From: Bryopsis sp. KO-2023
Lineage: Eukaryota > Chlorophyta > Ulvophyceae > Bryopsidales > Bryopsidaceae
DNA: 64,000 nucleotides
Assembly: GCA_030272585.1 (NCBI GenBank)
Contig: BSYQ01000011.1
Coordinates: 3,720,001 to 3,784,000 of the forward strand
Direction: 5' to 3'
Both the position numbers and the translations under genes were made by a program. Below are positions 36,501 through 48,504 of the stretch, one piece after another (positions within the stretch are counted from its first letter, which is position 1; each line of letters starts with the position of its first letter). A model generated the notes under the pieces. The model was not told the DNA's origin. It worked only from the letters and a program-made list of their open reading frames with translations, and searched no databases.

Positions 36501-39352
36501 TTTATTTATTTTTTTCTTCCAGTCTTTGTCTTGTGATTGCCGCACAATGTCCCGTTCCCGTTCCTTTTTTCTTTTCTTTTTTTTAAATTGTATGAGCAAA
36601 TGCATGTGTTGTGAGTGTGTGATTTGATGGGGGAGTCTGAAGGGTTATATCAGCAACAGAAAATAACCATTTCCATCGGGTTTTTAAATAGCAATACACA
36701 CATCTGTAGGCATGTATTTCTTTCTTTCTTTCTTTTTTTTTTTTTGGGGGGGGGGAGGGAATTATTTTTGAAAGAAATATTCAAAATGTGATAGATTTTT
36801 GCTTGCTAGAAAATGTGTCGGAGAAAAGTGCTGGAGGAAGACAATTTTTCTTGTTTTTTTTATTGACGTAGTTTTTTTTTCAAATGTGTTACATCGAGGC
36901 AAACCGCCCCATGTAGCCCGTCCACTATACAAATGAGTGATATGGGCCCTCCACTCTAATAATAATTGTCTGTACTACCCCTGGCCCGAATTTACTCCCA
37001 AAAAACAACCTGCTAGAATAAAAATCACCCTTCTTCCGATTCAGCGCGTAAATTGTACATACGAATACAAAATTCCACTAGTACCCGTAACCCAATTTCC
37101 GAAGCAAACATCCCCTCCTGCCAAATCAGGGGTTCCGATGAATATTGACGTAGTTCTTTGTATTATTATTCCTGTGCAAACGAAAAAATAGGTACGAGTA
37201 TTCCCTGGGGACCAGCACTTTCATCCAAGGAGATTACAGCATTGTATTGTCCAAGGCTGCCATCTTGCACAGAGGTATGCCAAAAAAAAAATGCAAATTC
37301 ACTATTTTTATCTTCCTATCTTATTTTTCTGCAAGTAATAGGCATAGAAGAAAAGGATGGGGAATAGAAGATATGTGTGTGTGTGTGTGCATTCTGGCCT
37401 TTTCCTTGATTGATTTATTTAGTTTATGTTACTTCTTTTCTGTGTGTGTGTGTGTTTTATTGACTGCATTAATTCAATGCAGAATCGTTTTTTCAGTTTT
37501 TTGATTTTGAGTGTGTTTGTGTGTGTGGTTTTCTTTGGCTGTTGGTAGATTATTTGGAGCTGTATTCTAATCATATGCCACAAAATATGAGGGACTATGT
37601 CGACACCCACAGGTGTGGAAAAAAAAAATTATATAATCCTTTTTTTTTTGTTTTTCATCTTCTTTTCCTTTTTTTTTTCTTGTTTTCTCATTTTTTTTTA
37701 TGGATTGAACAAAATTACATCCCTTCTTAAATGTCTGTGCAAAAAAAAAACAAAAACAGAAATGGCGTCCCTTTTAATGGTGCGATAAACTTTAAGAAAA
37801 AGTGTTTGTTCAGCTGTAAGGATTTTACGTTAATATACAAAATGAAAACATTGCAATGCCTCCATTCGTTGAGAAGCAAAGGTTCAATAACAAAAGAGAC
37901 AGCATTATTCTTCTGGCAAAATATATTTTTTAAAATTCTGTGTCAATGATAGATCATGGATGTTGTTACAATTTCTCTTCTTTTTCCACTGAAAACAAAT
38001 TGAGCAAGAAACAAACAATATTCCATCATCGTTTTTCAAATCCAGAGGATTTCATATCGAGCGTTTTTTTTCTGTTTCTGCCAGGCGTATTGGATACTAA
38101 AATTTCCAACATTTCTTTTTCAACAGCTTTCATTGGCATGAAAGGTCGATGTGCGTTCAGCAATTGCTCTGACTGTTGAAGAGAAAAACAAGAAAGCTAG
38201 TTTTGAAATCTTGCTTTGAAATGTAGGAATTGTGAGGATATCACTATTCAATTTCTGGTTGCTAATGTTACGCATGAGCCCCCTGAATTCGTCAATAGTC
38301 TTTGGTGAGTTGTAATGGTTTTTTCCCCATCAAGATACGTTTTGATTTGGATGTATATATCCAAATATCCCTTTTAGCCCTTTATTATTTTTTTTCCCGT
38401 TATTTTTTTGTATATATCCCTTATATATATCCCTTTTCTTATCTTCAAAAATATTAGATTTTTTTCAATATGTTTTAAGATATAATACTATCCTTCGATA
38501 AGAAAAGTGTTAAGTGCGTTAAATCTAAAATTCATTTTATTTTATGGGTTCTGGTGTAACGTTATGCCAAAAATTCACCATGCAACAAATTCTTTCCCCA
38601 GTTCATAAAAAATAAATCAAATCTTATCAACATTGAACCGTCAGAGAGGTGTTTTCCTTTTTCAGCGAGTTTGTCATTGGGATTTTTTTTTTTTGACAAA
38701 GGGCCATTTGTATGTGAAATATACCCGTCTATATATTTTTAATAATAATAAATTAACGGAGGGTGGAAATATTGTCACCAGATGCTTGTTCAAGAGACGC
38801 GTCAATTTTTAGTCTATTTAATTAATTGATTTTTCATTTCCTTACTGTACATATCTTATATTCTTTTATATTTTTTTCCGTAAAGGCATAGATTTATTGA
38901 GTTCATTTTGTGATCAGAATGTAGCATTTGCCAGCCATACTGTATAACCACAATTTTTTTTATTTTTTATTTTCTTATTTTTAGGATCACGGACAAAGGT
39001 AAAGGCCCTTTGAAGGTTCAGGGGATCAGCAGTGGGGGAAATCATCTGGAGGTAAGAAATTGTTTTTTCGTGACAATGCCGTATTTAATTTTAATTTTAA
39101 TTCGATGGGCAGTACGTAAATAGAAAGAAACAATTCCTGGGACTGCATATGCACTCACCTTTTTTTTTCACTTCTGTTTTGTTTTTTTTTTCTTTTCCAC
39201 AGACAAGGACTACCTGTTTGAATGATTTGACTGCACTCTATGGGGGAATCATGCCTTTGAAAACTCGACCCCTGTCTGACCACGGCGCTCTGTGGTGGAT
39301 TCGTTCGACACCCATTGTCGGTGCTATTGTGGGGCTTTTCTATTCGATTTAG
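33552..39352 (+). CDS. GT64 exostosin-type glycosyltransferase, type II membrane protein
   Basis: Ten exons: 33552–33951, 34583–34695, 35049–35175, 35730–35806, 36374–36444, 37192–37274, 37549–37612, 38227–38304, 38985–39051, 39203–39352. They join to 409 residues ending TAG. A basic N-terminus precedes one signal-anchor helix (ILQVLLALSFFVLMFGFW, about residues 87–104). The rest matches the glycosyltransferase 64 domain of EXT/EXTL and plant GT64 proteins: FTLILNSFHRQ, the SLNNRFKP block, the catalytic SIDDDIYVPC with its DDD motif, VGFFPRVH, GDYSIVLSKAAILHRDYLELY, and NCEDITIQFLVANVTHEPP. Expected to act in the Golgi lumen on glycans or glycolipids; the sugar donor cannot be told from sequence. 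Introns are T-rich, 238–933 bases long, and far exceed exon length. The start at 33552 is preferred over 33474 without strong evidence. Confidence 0.91.
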
Positions 39353-42230
39353 GAAAAGAAGAAAAAAAATTACAGGAAATTCATAATACGACATATTTTG
39401 GGAGGGGAGGGGGGAAATGACAAAAACGAAAGAGGTTGATTTTGTTGAAGGAATCGTGAGGATTGCACTTTTCATGCATGGGGCATCCTTGGAGAGAAAA
39501 ATCAGGAGAGAACGGGCAGACTATTCGGGGAACTTCTTTTCTTTTCTTTTCTGTGTTTTCAAAAGACCCTTGAAAGGGGGGGATTGGAGGTAGGGAGGGT
39601 TTTTTTTCCGTGAAATGGTGGAAGGGTCTATTTTTTAGGTAGGGAGGGGCAGTCTTTAAATTGCACCGATGTTAAAAGCAACCAACAGGGAATGGAATGG
39701 GCTGAAGGAAATTACGACAAGCTCTGTTTGAATTTCCCTTTCGATTTTCTGACAAATGTTCATTTAGTCCCCACCTGATTTCGCCCCCCCCCCCCCTTGG
39801 TATTGATTATCTTTCTTGCTTGGGTCTGATTATTTTGAGACTGTGAGAGAATATTACGATTCAGAAATGGCAAATAAAATAAAATAAGATTCATTCTGTG
39901 GCATTTTTGGGTCGTTCTATTGGAACGAATCCCGCTGTTTCTCAGCTGAAGCAAAGCTGATCGATCAACCGCGAACCAACTTCTTCATGGGCCAATCCAA
40001 CAGCCAATTGAGCGATTGTGTGTCTGGGGAGTTTGCCCAAACATGAGGAAAAAAGCTGCAGCAAGTTTTTGCAAGCATCAAAATTAAGTTATGGGTTTTT
40101 TATGAGTCGGCTTGGCAAACTGTATTGATACATCTCCAAAAAATCCTCACCCCAACGGGCATCAAGGCATGACATAGCTACTCCCATCCGCCGTCACCTC
40201 TCAGGTTTGCATAGACAGGATGGTTTCCGGAAAGAAATTTTGAAGATGGAATTGGAGGGAATCGATGGAGCTCAAGAGGGTGGCTTGTCTGCGGGCCATA
40301 CCTCTATACTCAAAATGGAGAAGTCCAGTGCATGGATTGTCAAAGTCGAGTGAATGCTGTGGTCCAATGAACAATTGAGAGGAGAGAATATTCCCTTAAC
40401 AAACTCTGGGATCCAGAGTGCAGTCTGAAACTGGTGGTGGGGCTCTGTTAAACTCGCAAAAAAATTGTTGATGCAGGGAACTCGAGGTCTAAAGCATTTG
40501 AAACAAGAGTATTTTTTGCTGGCGGTGTCCAGGAAACTGTTCATTCTGGGAGCGGCTCTCAGAGCATTCTGGATATGGAAGAAAGGATTCTCTGGTCAGC
40601 GCAAAAGTTCTGGGCAGATGCAAATGGCAGCCGGAAATCTATGGTGCACAAGCGTAAACAGAATCATACAAAAAGTGATGCTCAATTTGGGGAGGAGGGG
40701 AGGAAAAAAAAAGAACAGTAGTAAGAAAAATCGACCCAATCAGGTCCAAAGGGAAAGGGAGGGAGGGAGGGAACAAACAGCAAATTTCAATTTGTTTGTT
40801 TATTCGAGCTCTCCGATAGAATGAATTTGGGGCACCTGGTGATGGGAAAATGTCGGATAAGGGAAAGCACAGGGAAAGCAAAGGGAAAGCACAGGGAAAG
40901 CAAAGGGAAAGCACAGGGTATCCAGTGAAGGGGGTTGGTGGGGGGTCTGAAGTCTGCAATCATTAGATGATGGGGGTAGAGCATTGACCTGGGTGGATTC
41001 TGGAACATATCTTTCCATAAATTTGGTTCCCCCAAGGTCAAAACATGCAGCAATGAGGGAGTGTCAAAAAGTGATGGGTTTGGGGGGTCCTTGATCCCTC
41101 CAGAAAGCATACCAGAAAACGTTATGAGTGGAAACGACCCAAATGACCTCTTTCTTGCAACTTGGTGTCCCGAAAATCGGCGATACTTGTGGGAAAAACA
41201 AACAGAGGATTAAAAAAAAAAGAGGACAATGGAAAATGGAAAAGAAATAAAAAATTGGAAGGCTTGAAAAATGCATGCAACAAACACACAAAACAAATCT
41301 GTGCGGCTTGGGTCGAAAAGGTGGACCACTGTTTTTGGAAATTATGCAAATGTAGTGGATATTGCTGTTTTCATGCCGCGTTTTAAATTTCTTGAAACAG
41401 ATTTATGTTTCATCGTTTAACAGAATATTGCACCTAAAGTAAAATACTGTTGGACCTTCTTTGTTCACAAAGGACGATGAGATCCATCTTCTTTGCTTTT
41501 ACACTCAGAATTTTCTCCATGGAAAAATAAATCAAAACAGAAAAAGAAATGACGACAGGAGGGGGGGGGGGGGGCAGCCCATGGATTGCTCAGACAATAG
41601 CTGACTGAAAATACTTAGGACAGGGTGTCCTCGATCAAAAAAAGCCGCAGGAGGGGTTTCGGGAGAATCCCATAAATTCGTTGTTGGACGTCGAATTCAA
41701 GAGATGTCTTGTTTTTTTTTGGAGGACTTGCGCCGCAGGACATCAGATTTCCCACGAAATCACTCGTCTGGCACGAAAATTGAACGATAGGTGTGGTAAA
41801 ATAAGTGTGGTACATCTGTGTTTCACTCCCAACTGTTGCTCCCCACGCTAACGTTGACAACTCGATGTTCCACAGAAGAAGGATGTTACAAGGATAATTT
41901 CACGGCATTTATCCTATCTCTGTAACTGTCACCACATGCCTCCCCCACAGGTTTGCATTCCACTACGCAAAATAACAAAGTCCTTCCCAGTGTCCCTTCC
42001 CAAAAGGTAGAATACACATTACATTTACAAAAACGAATCAGAGCTCAAACAGGCGGGAGGGGGGGGGGGGGGGACTCACAAAAATGCACTACCCAAACAA
42101 CAAAAATCGAGAAAAAAAATCATGACGAAGAAGTTAACTTGATTTTCTGGGGGGGGTTTCCGCCCCCCCCCCCCAAAAAAAAAAAAAAAAAATTGTATTG
42201 CATGGAGGCTGAGAACTTCGTGCTGCCTGT
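39353..42230. other. Long intergenic region, no gene supported
   Basis: About 2.9 kb between the ends of two convergent genes. It contains many A, T, G and C homopolymers (for example the G and C runs near 39785, 41562, 42060 and 42163) and one small tandem repeat. Open frames around 40270–40960 have no recognisable family, low-complexity translations and no consistent splice context, so I do not call them. Confidence 0.6.
40860..40919 (+). repeat. Minisatellite, about 22-bp unit
   Basis: GGGAAAGCACAGGGAAAGCAAA is repeated about two and a half times as alternating 11-base half-units (GGGAAAGCACA and GGGAAAGCAAA). Confidence 0.85.
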
Positions 42231-45200
42231 TCAATGAGGAAATTCATCCACAGCCTTGCTGATGGCTTGAAGTTTTTGCAGGGCATCGACTCTGAAATTT
42301 TGCAATTTTCCCAAAACCTCCTCTGTGACTCCCACCAGATGACCCTCTGCTAAATCCAATCGATTCCAGAGGGAATCCAGACTCACGTTTTTACCAGGCC
42401 CAACCTAAAGTAAAATAAAAATAATAAAAATAAAAATCATGTGATCACATGCATATGCTTTCCCAATCTATGATGAACTGAAAAAAAAAAACAAAAAAAA
42501 CACACTGTGGAGTGAAGTCAGCAGAATTCATCCATCATCTCTGCTGGTTTTTTTCTTATTTTTGAACAAAACCAGACACAAATGATCCAACATATTAACA
42601 AAGGCCTTGTTGGGGGGCTTCATCAAATGTATAAAAAACACAGGAAAAAAAAAAAGATGCCCACCTTCAAAATCTGGACGTAGCTGGGATTCCACCTTTT
42701 TGTGATGAATTTTGGCAGAGTGGTCTCCAGTTCGTCGATGATTTGAGCTTTGCTGCACAAAATCCACAGTTGCTCATCTTCCATCACCTGATTCAGGAAA
42801 ATGGGAAAAAAAAAAGAAAAAGATTAGGGTTAAGAGAGGGAATCCAGAAAAATCGGCCAAGATGGGTGCTAAATAACGACAGCCATGATTTGAAAGAAAA
42901 AAAAAAGCTGAAAACACTATTAGAGCACTCTTGAAACACAGGATCATTATTCTTGGCAAAAAAAAAAATGGTAATCAAGAAATCGTGATTATTGTTTCTG
43001 GAGCAATTCCGTGTTGATTTTTTTTTGGGAAAAAAAAAAGGAAATTGGAGCCAAAAGTGAAAACAACAACATGAAAGCGATTGATGAACTCCAGACATGT
43101 ACAAATAAGTTAAACATCTCAATTAGAAATTCGACAAAAAACTAACCCCTGGATGTTGCATCTTTTTCTTGATACAAAACATTTCCATTCTTTTTTTTTT
43201 TTCCCCGAAAGAAGACGAGTTTTATATTTTTATATTTTTGATTAAAAAAAATCGTGTTTGTTGGATCCATACCTTTGAATAGGAGTCAGTCATGATGGCG
43301 ATCAAAAGGTTCAAAAGCATCACAGCCATCACAGATTCGAACAGCAAGAAAAAAGACACTGACACCAATTCATTGGAGCCCATGTAAAAGAGTTTCACGT
43401 CGAAACCGCCCAGCATGAAGCAATACATCGAAACCAACGATGTCCAGAGATTCTTGAATGCCTTTCATTACAACACACAAAAAAAAAAAAAGAAGTAAGA
43501 ACGGTTGAGATGAAAAAAGAAAAAGAAAAAAAAAACAACGAAAGGAGAAAAAATGGATCAAAATGCTGAACATCGATTTCGACACATTGGGAGCGCTAAA
43601 AACAATGGACAGAACAATCATATATTACGTTTTTCTTAATTTGGTCAAAGGCAAGTTTTTGCTTCCAGTTTGTACATGCTTTTTTTAATTAATTTCTGGA
43701 GAAGAAAAAAAAAAAAGAATTAAAATTTTTGCCCACTGACAAGGAGCCGTGAGAAATCACATCTTGTATTGAACAATTTTCTATGCAGGGGGGGGAGGGG
43801 GCATTTCAAAATCCGACTTCTGAACAAACATTTTACGGTTTTGTTTTGCATTTCCCAGAAAACTTTTATTTTCGTGAGGGGCGTTCAGCTTACTGGATCC
43901 AGGGAAAATTTTTGCGGATCTTCTTCGGCCAATTTTTTGTCGTGTCGATAAATGATGGAGAAGGACATCCCGAAGGCAATCATTGTCAAAAACATGAACA
44001 TAAGAAACCATCGAACGTCTGCAATCACCACCATCAAGAAATCGCCGAAAGAGCCCTTGGATGTAGCAAACACCCTAACAAACAAAAACCAAAATAATCA
44101 GTCTCATTATGAACCAAACTCTGCCAAACAAAAAAACACCAAAAATACCATAAAACAAGGAATTTTTTGTTCTCACTTTTGTCCACCTTCTAAGTTTCGA
44201 TTTGTTCGCAGCATTTTTCCTCAGTGTTTTCAACAAAAAAAATCAATCGACCAATTTGTAATGGAATTTCTGATGTTCAACGAAAAAAATACCACCTCTG
44301 GAGTTTTCTTCGACATGACAAGAATCCAGTGAACTTCGTTTTTTGTTTTTTGTTTTTTGTTTTTCTTTATTCTTTAATTCTGAGTATGGAAATATCCACA
44401 CACACACACATTTGGCTGCATTACCTTGAGAAATATTGAATTTTAGCAACCATCAAAATACATTGGATTCCGAGGAGGATGGAAAACCAAACATCGCAAA
44501 CGCCCCAGCTCATCAAATAAACCACCAGCGCAACCAGTGTCAATGCATAAGTTCCTGTGGAAATAAATTGCCTTACAGAATGTGAAGAAATCAAGTTTTG
44601 CCTCGCTAAAAGAAAGAAAACCAAAAAGTAACCACTCAGCATATGCGTTGATGGCATGTGTGTTTTCCATATCCACGAAAGATATTTCTAGCGAAAGCAA
44701 GAAATCGAAAAAACGATTGACATTTCGCTCGGGAGAACGAAAATTGAAAAACTCATGGGAAAAAATCGGACGGATAGCATCACAGGAGCACCAAAAGGGC
44801 GACAATTTCTAAGCCATCCTTCTAGTGGTTTCCACCAGCAATTAAAAAAAAAGAAAAAAAAAATCGCATCGCATCACTGTTCTTTTTTTTTTGGGGGGGG
44901 GGGGGAAATCGTTTAGACCCCCCCTTTTCATTGGTGTTTTTTTTTTTTTTTTTTAACCGTCCCTTTATCAAATAATCACAAAAAAACACAATAAAAAAGA
45001 GTCGTGAAAGAAATACCCATGTCGATGAGATTCCAAAATTGCGTCAGCCAACTCAGGCGGTAGCTGTAGAGAGTGTTGAGTTCCACTATCAAAAAGGGCG
45101 ACATGAAAGCCACCGCACAAAGCAGGGAAATGGTGGGAAGCCGACCCACATCATGAAGTTCACTGGAATCGATGTGCTCCCTCCAATGGGGGCACGTCGA

Positions 45201-47088
45201 CGACAAATCCTCATACTGAAAATCAACACAATCGCTGCTTTTATATAAATAAATATATACAATTTTTTTTTACAGTTTTTTTTTCTTTTTTTACACTTTC
45301 TGTGTTTTTTGTGCGTGTTTTTTGGAGGGTGCTTCCTTCGTGTTCTTTGATACGATAGATTCTTGCTGCCCAATTTTTTATTCATCATTATTACAGTTTT
45401 TATATATAATTTTTTTTTTCCCACAAATCTGTTGTTGTTTCATTTTTATTTTCTATAATCAGTACTATCACAGTTTTTAGATATAATTCTTATTTTCCAC
45501 AAATTTATTATTTTATTAAAACTTTTTTTTTAATGATTTGGTATTCGTAGATTCTGACCAGATTCCCTGGACTGCAACGCACCCGAAAGGACATCAGAAA
45601 TGTCAAGTAGGAGCCCAACCAGCACAAAAACAGAATGAACTCCGCTAGGAGGGCTTTCTTGGCCCAGCGTTCCCATTTGTAGTTGATAATTGCATGCACA
45701 GCTGGCAATCCAAACACCGAGATGGGGGTCTTTCCGTGTTGCCATCTGACCAACACTGGCTGAAGAATTCCAGTGCCTGGGGGACCTGCCCCCCGTTTGA
45801 TTCGCATCACATGGGCTTCGACCGTAATGATTTCGTTCCAGCCTGAATGTATGTTTGGATGGTTTTTCCGATTCAAAATAAAATAAAATAAAATAATATA
45901 ATAATATAATATAATATAATGGCCAGAGTTCTCGGTGAAGGGGCTCCCAGAAAGATTGTTTAAAAAAAAAAAAACGAAAAAAAAATCACCAATAATTTGG
46001 CAAGAGGGGTTTTTCCACAATATTGTGGCACTTGAAATTTGAGAGTCAGCCTGTAACATATTTCTGGTGAGAGGGGCTTGACCCGGTAAACCTTTATAAA
46101 AAAAAAACATTTCGATATCGCTACGTGAATGTATGTATACATGCACAGGAAAAAAGCAATTCCTGAGGTGTCATTTGCCCACCAGCTTCGGCTGCACTCT
46201 TGGATGAATTCAATCGAATCTTATCCAGGTGATCAGTCCAATAACTTGCCCAGTCCAACTCCTCCCCTTTTTCACATCCCACAGTCAGCATCGAATTTCC
46301 ATCGAAAGCCTTTCTCACTATATGGTCCTAAGCGAACAAAATCCAGAAGAAAACAACAAAAACAAAAAACTGATGAGATAAGGAAAAAAATTCTCTTGCG
46401 GGGGTATCAAACGGCTAAAATGAAAACCACTTTGACCACCACTTTGAAAAAATAGATAAAAGGGGGAAAACGAGAAAATTGTACAAAAAAAACCGACCAA
46501 TGTCTTTTCGTTTTATTAAAACGCAATGGAGACGTTCAGCAGGGGTAAGATTGCCTTATTCTATGAAGAAATTTAAAACACACCCACACCCCTAAAAAAA
46601 ACTTGCTGAATTTCACTTTTGACGTTGAAACAGGGCAAAAAAACAACAACACGAAGTGAGCGATAGCTTTTTCATTTAATTTCCATTTTCTCCCTTTTAA
46701 AAATGCAACTCCAACCAGCCCTGTTGCGATGCTGCATACCAAAAACCAAGATAGCTTTTTTTTTTCTTTTCAACTCCGTCTTCGTACATGGATTTTCATT
46801 TCACCCAATTTGACAACACCGAAGGCCTCTATGATAGCAACTATTTCCTCAGGGTCGCCTATTATGGCTTCGCTTTCCATTCCGAATGCAAACCACCCCT
46901 CGTTTCCTCCGTCTGTCGAGAATCAACAGTATCCATTATTATTCATTTAATTAATTTAAATAATTATTTATTTGCTTTGCGTTTGAAAGGTAAGACACCC
47001 AAGCAATGAAAAACCGTGAAGCCCCACCTGGGGTTTCAGGAAGTCCCCTCTGATCCACCATTTGGGGCGCCAAGTCTTCCTCCTCCAT
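42231..47088 (-). CDS. Compact TRP-like six-helix cation channel
   Basis: Exons in transcript order: 47088–47028 (candidate first exon), 46317–46183, 45842–45583, 45215–45017, 44554–44425, 44074–43894, 43461–43273, 42787–42665, 42404–42231. All phases close, giving 483 residues and TGA. A pre-S1 segment YKWERWAKKALLAE leads into S1 (FILFLCWLGSYLTFLMSF), followed by S2 (TISLLCAVAFMSPFLIVEL), two helices in the 44554–44425 exon, S5 (ADVRWFLMFMFLTMIAFGM), a pore loop SLVSMYCFMLGGFD and S6 ending AVMLLNLLIAIMTDSYSKV. These are hallmarks of TRP channels, closest in style to TRPA/TRPV. No ankyrin repeats are visible before S1, unlike those families. The C-terminus is helical. Exon 1 rests only on an ATG, a fitting phase-1 donor and frame; missing upstream exons are possible. 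Confidence 0.84.
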
Positions 47089-47832
47089 TCTTGAATCTAT
47101 TAACAACATATTAACATATTAACCAGCAGGAAAAAAAAATCCTGAACATATTGATGTTCTGATGGATCATTTTGATGTTGTGGTTTCTAGCAATTCAATT
47201 GTGCCGGCCTCTGTATGAAAAAAAAGCATGCTAATCCAATGCATTTCTGATGATGTGCTGGAGGGAAAGAATTTTCCCCTCAAGAATCTTTCTGTCTCTG
47301 CAACATTTTTTTTTCTTCAAGAATCTGTTCTCTCTGCAAAAGAATTTTTTTCTCTGCAATTTTTCCATTCCTTCATTCATGCGACCGTTTTTTTTTTTTC
47401 CGTTCGGGTTTTGCTTTATCCTCCACCATGCTTCAGGCAAAAAATAATCACTCCGATAATAGATAACAGCTGCCCCATGGCTCTCTTTTTTTTTTTGCTT
47501 TTATCATTCCTCTCATTTTTTTTTCTTCGAATTCACAGCCTGCACCTGCTCAATTCCAACCGCGGAGGGTCGAATCGAACGCTCCAAATTTAAGAACGAC
47601 GTCGACCAAGCGGGGTTGGGGAAACTAAGCCCCTCCTCTGGAACTTATTTTGAACAAGAGAAGCGAAAGATCAATGTGCGTTCGAGCCCTTGCTCTGAAC
47701 TCAAGACCTTTTCAGTCACACTGATCGCGTGGAGCGGAGCCTTTCTGATGGAAGGATGTGTACGGCGTTCGTTTTCCACGCACTTCACCAAACGGATTCA
47801 TCAGCAGGTAGGGTTCTCCTCACCCGCACGCC
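47089..47832. promoter_or_regulatory. Upstream region between the TRP-like gene and the small membrane-protein gene
   Basis: About 0.74 kb between divergent starts. The part at 47616–47806 has exon-like composition and ends in a donor-like CAG/GTAGGG at 47804–47812, but its frame does not join the downstream gene, so it may be 5' UTR or an unrelated exon. Confidence 0.4.
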
Positions 47833-48339
47833 ATGGGTTTTTCAGGGGTGTCTTTGCCCTATAGTAGTTCCAGATGGGTGGCGTCCCGTGGCGTCCAACG
47901 GCGTTTGCGAAACACGGTCGTGGCGTCGAGCGGGAAGGAAACATCAACGGTTAAGAGCGACGACGGCGACGCCTTCGCTGAGCAATTTCGCACTGTTTAC
48001 CGTCCAGATCAAGGCCAAAAGATTGTGTATGGCGTTTTCAAGCGTCCCGTGGATTTGCCCAAGGCGAAAGATGGGACAACGATGTCGTTGGAGGAGTATT
48101 TCGATTCGTCCGCGGAAGAGCGAGCCGAGCTCCGTCGACAGGCCGCAAAAGACCTCGTTGTGATAGATAAAGAGGAAAGGGAGCGTAGGATGCTCGTCGG
48201 TCAGGTATTCCTGGCGATCACGCTTGCGATTGACGCTGTTTTGGTGTTTTCGCACGCCGGTTTTTTCCCCCGGCTGGCCACTTACTTCCCGTTCACAGCG
48301 GGGGCGGCAATGTATGCCTCCGGGAAGACGGGTCTATGA
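47833..48339 (+). CDS. Small membrane protein with possible targeting peptide; in-frame TGA may not be its real end
   Basis: Family not recognised. From ATG 47833 a single exon encodes 168 residues. The N-terminus (about 1–40) is rich in Ser, Arg and Val, poor in acidic residues and could be an organelle transit peptide. It is followed by an acidic soluble part and two probable membrane helices (MLVGQVFLAITLAIDAVLVF and a segment around FPRLATYFPFTAGAAMY). A TGA stop lies at 48337–48339, but the same frame stays open for 54 more codons to TGA 48502–48504. That extension starts NIAQGGVWDVDGTG and ends in a third hydrophobic segment (TGIVTTLVTLAFASIPL). TGA ends several other genes here, so it is not reassigned. 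A plastid or mitochondrial membrane role is only a guess. Confidence 0.65.
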   Translation: MGFSGVSLPYSSSRWVASRGVQRRLRNTVVASSGKETSTVKSDDGDAFAEQFRTVYRPDQGQKIVYGVFKRPVDLPKAKDGTTMSLEEYFDSSAEERAELRRQAAKDLVVIDKEERERRMLVGQVFLAITLAIDAVLVFSHAGFFPRLATYFPFTAGAAMYASGKTGL

Positions 48340-48504
48340 AACATAGCCCAGGGAGGCGTTTGGGACGTCGATGGCACGGGAATCCGTTCTATCGATGACG
48401 AAGACGTCGCTCTGAAGCTCCGCCAGAAAGTCAACGACTTCAACTTGAAAACTGGGATCGTTACAACGCTGGTCACACTGGCGTTCGCGTCGATACCGTT
48501 ATGA
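48340..48504 (+). other. In-frame extension downstream of the TGA
   Basis: 54 sense codons without a stop, in the same frame as the upstream gene, with protein-like composition (acidic loop IDDEDVALKLRQKV, then a hydrophobic end). Explanations: stop-codon readthrough, a sequencing error or recent nonsense mutation, or removal of GTCTATGAAACATAG (48332–48346), a 15-base GT…AG segment whose loss would keep frame. I consider a 15-base spliceosomal intron unlikely, because all other introns here exceed 40 bases. Confidence 0.5.

Noticed and set aside
40272..40960. A gene in the intergenic region after the GT64 gene
   Set aside because: Open frames on both strands overlap, have no recognisable motif and end in low-complexity purine or minisatellite sequence.
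46536..46960. Extra N-terminal exons of the TRP-like channel with ankyrin repeats
   Set aside because: The minus strand here has stops and no ankyrin consensus, and the candidate exon 1 joins exon 2 in phase without it.
48332..48346. A 15-base spliceosomal intron removing the in-frame TGA
   Set aside because: It starts GT and ends AG and is in frame, but the donor GTCTAT is poor and the length is far below any other intron here; kept only as an alternative.
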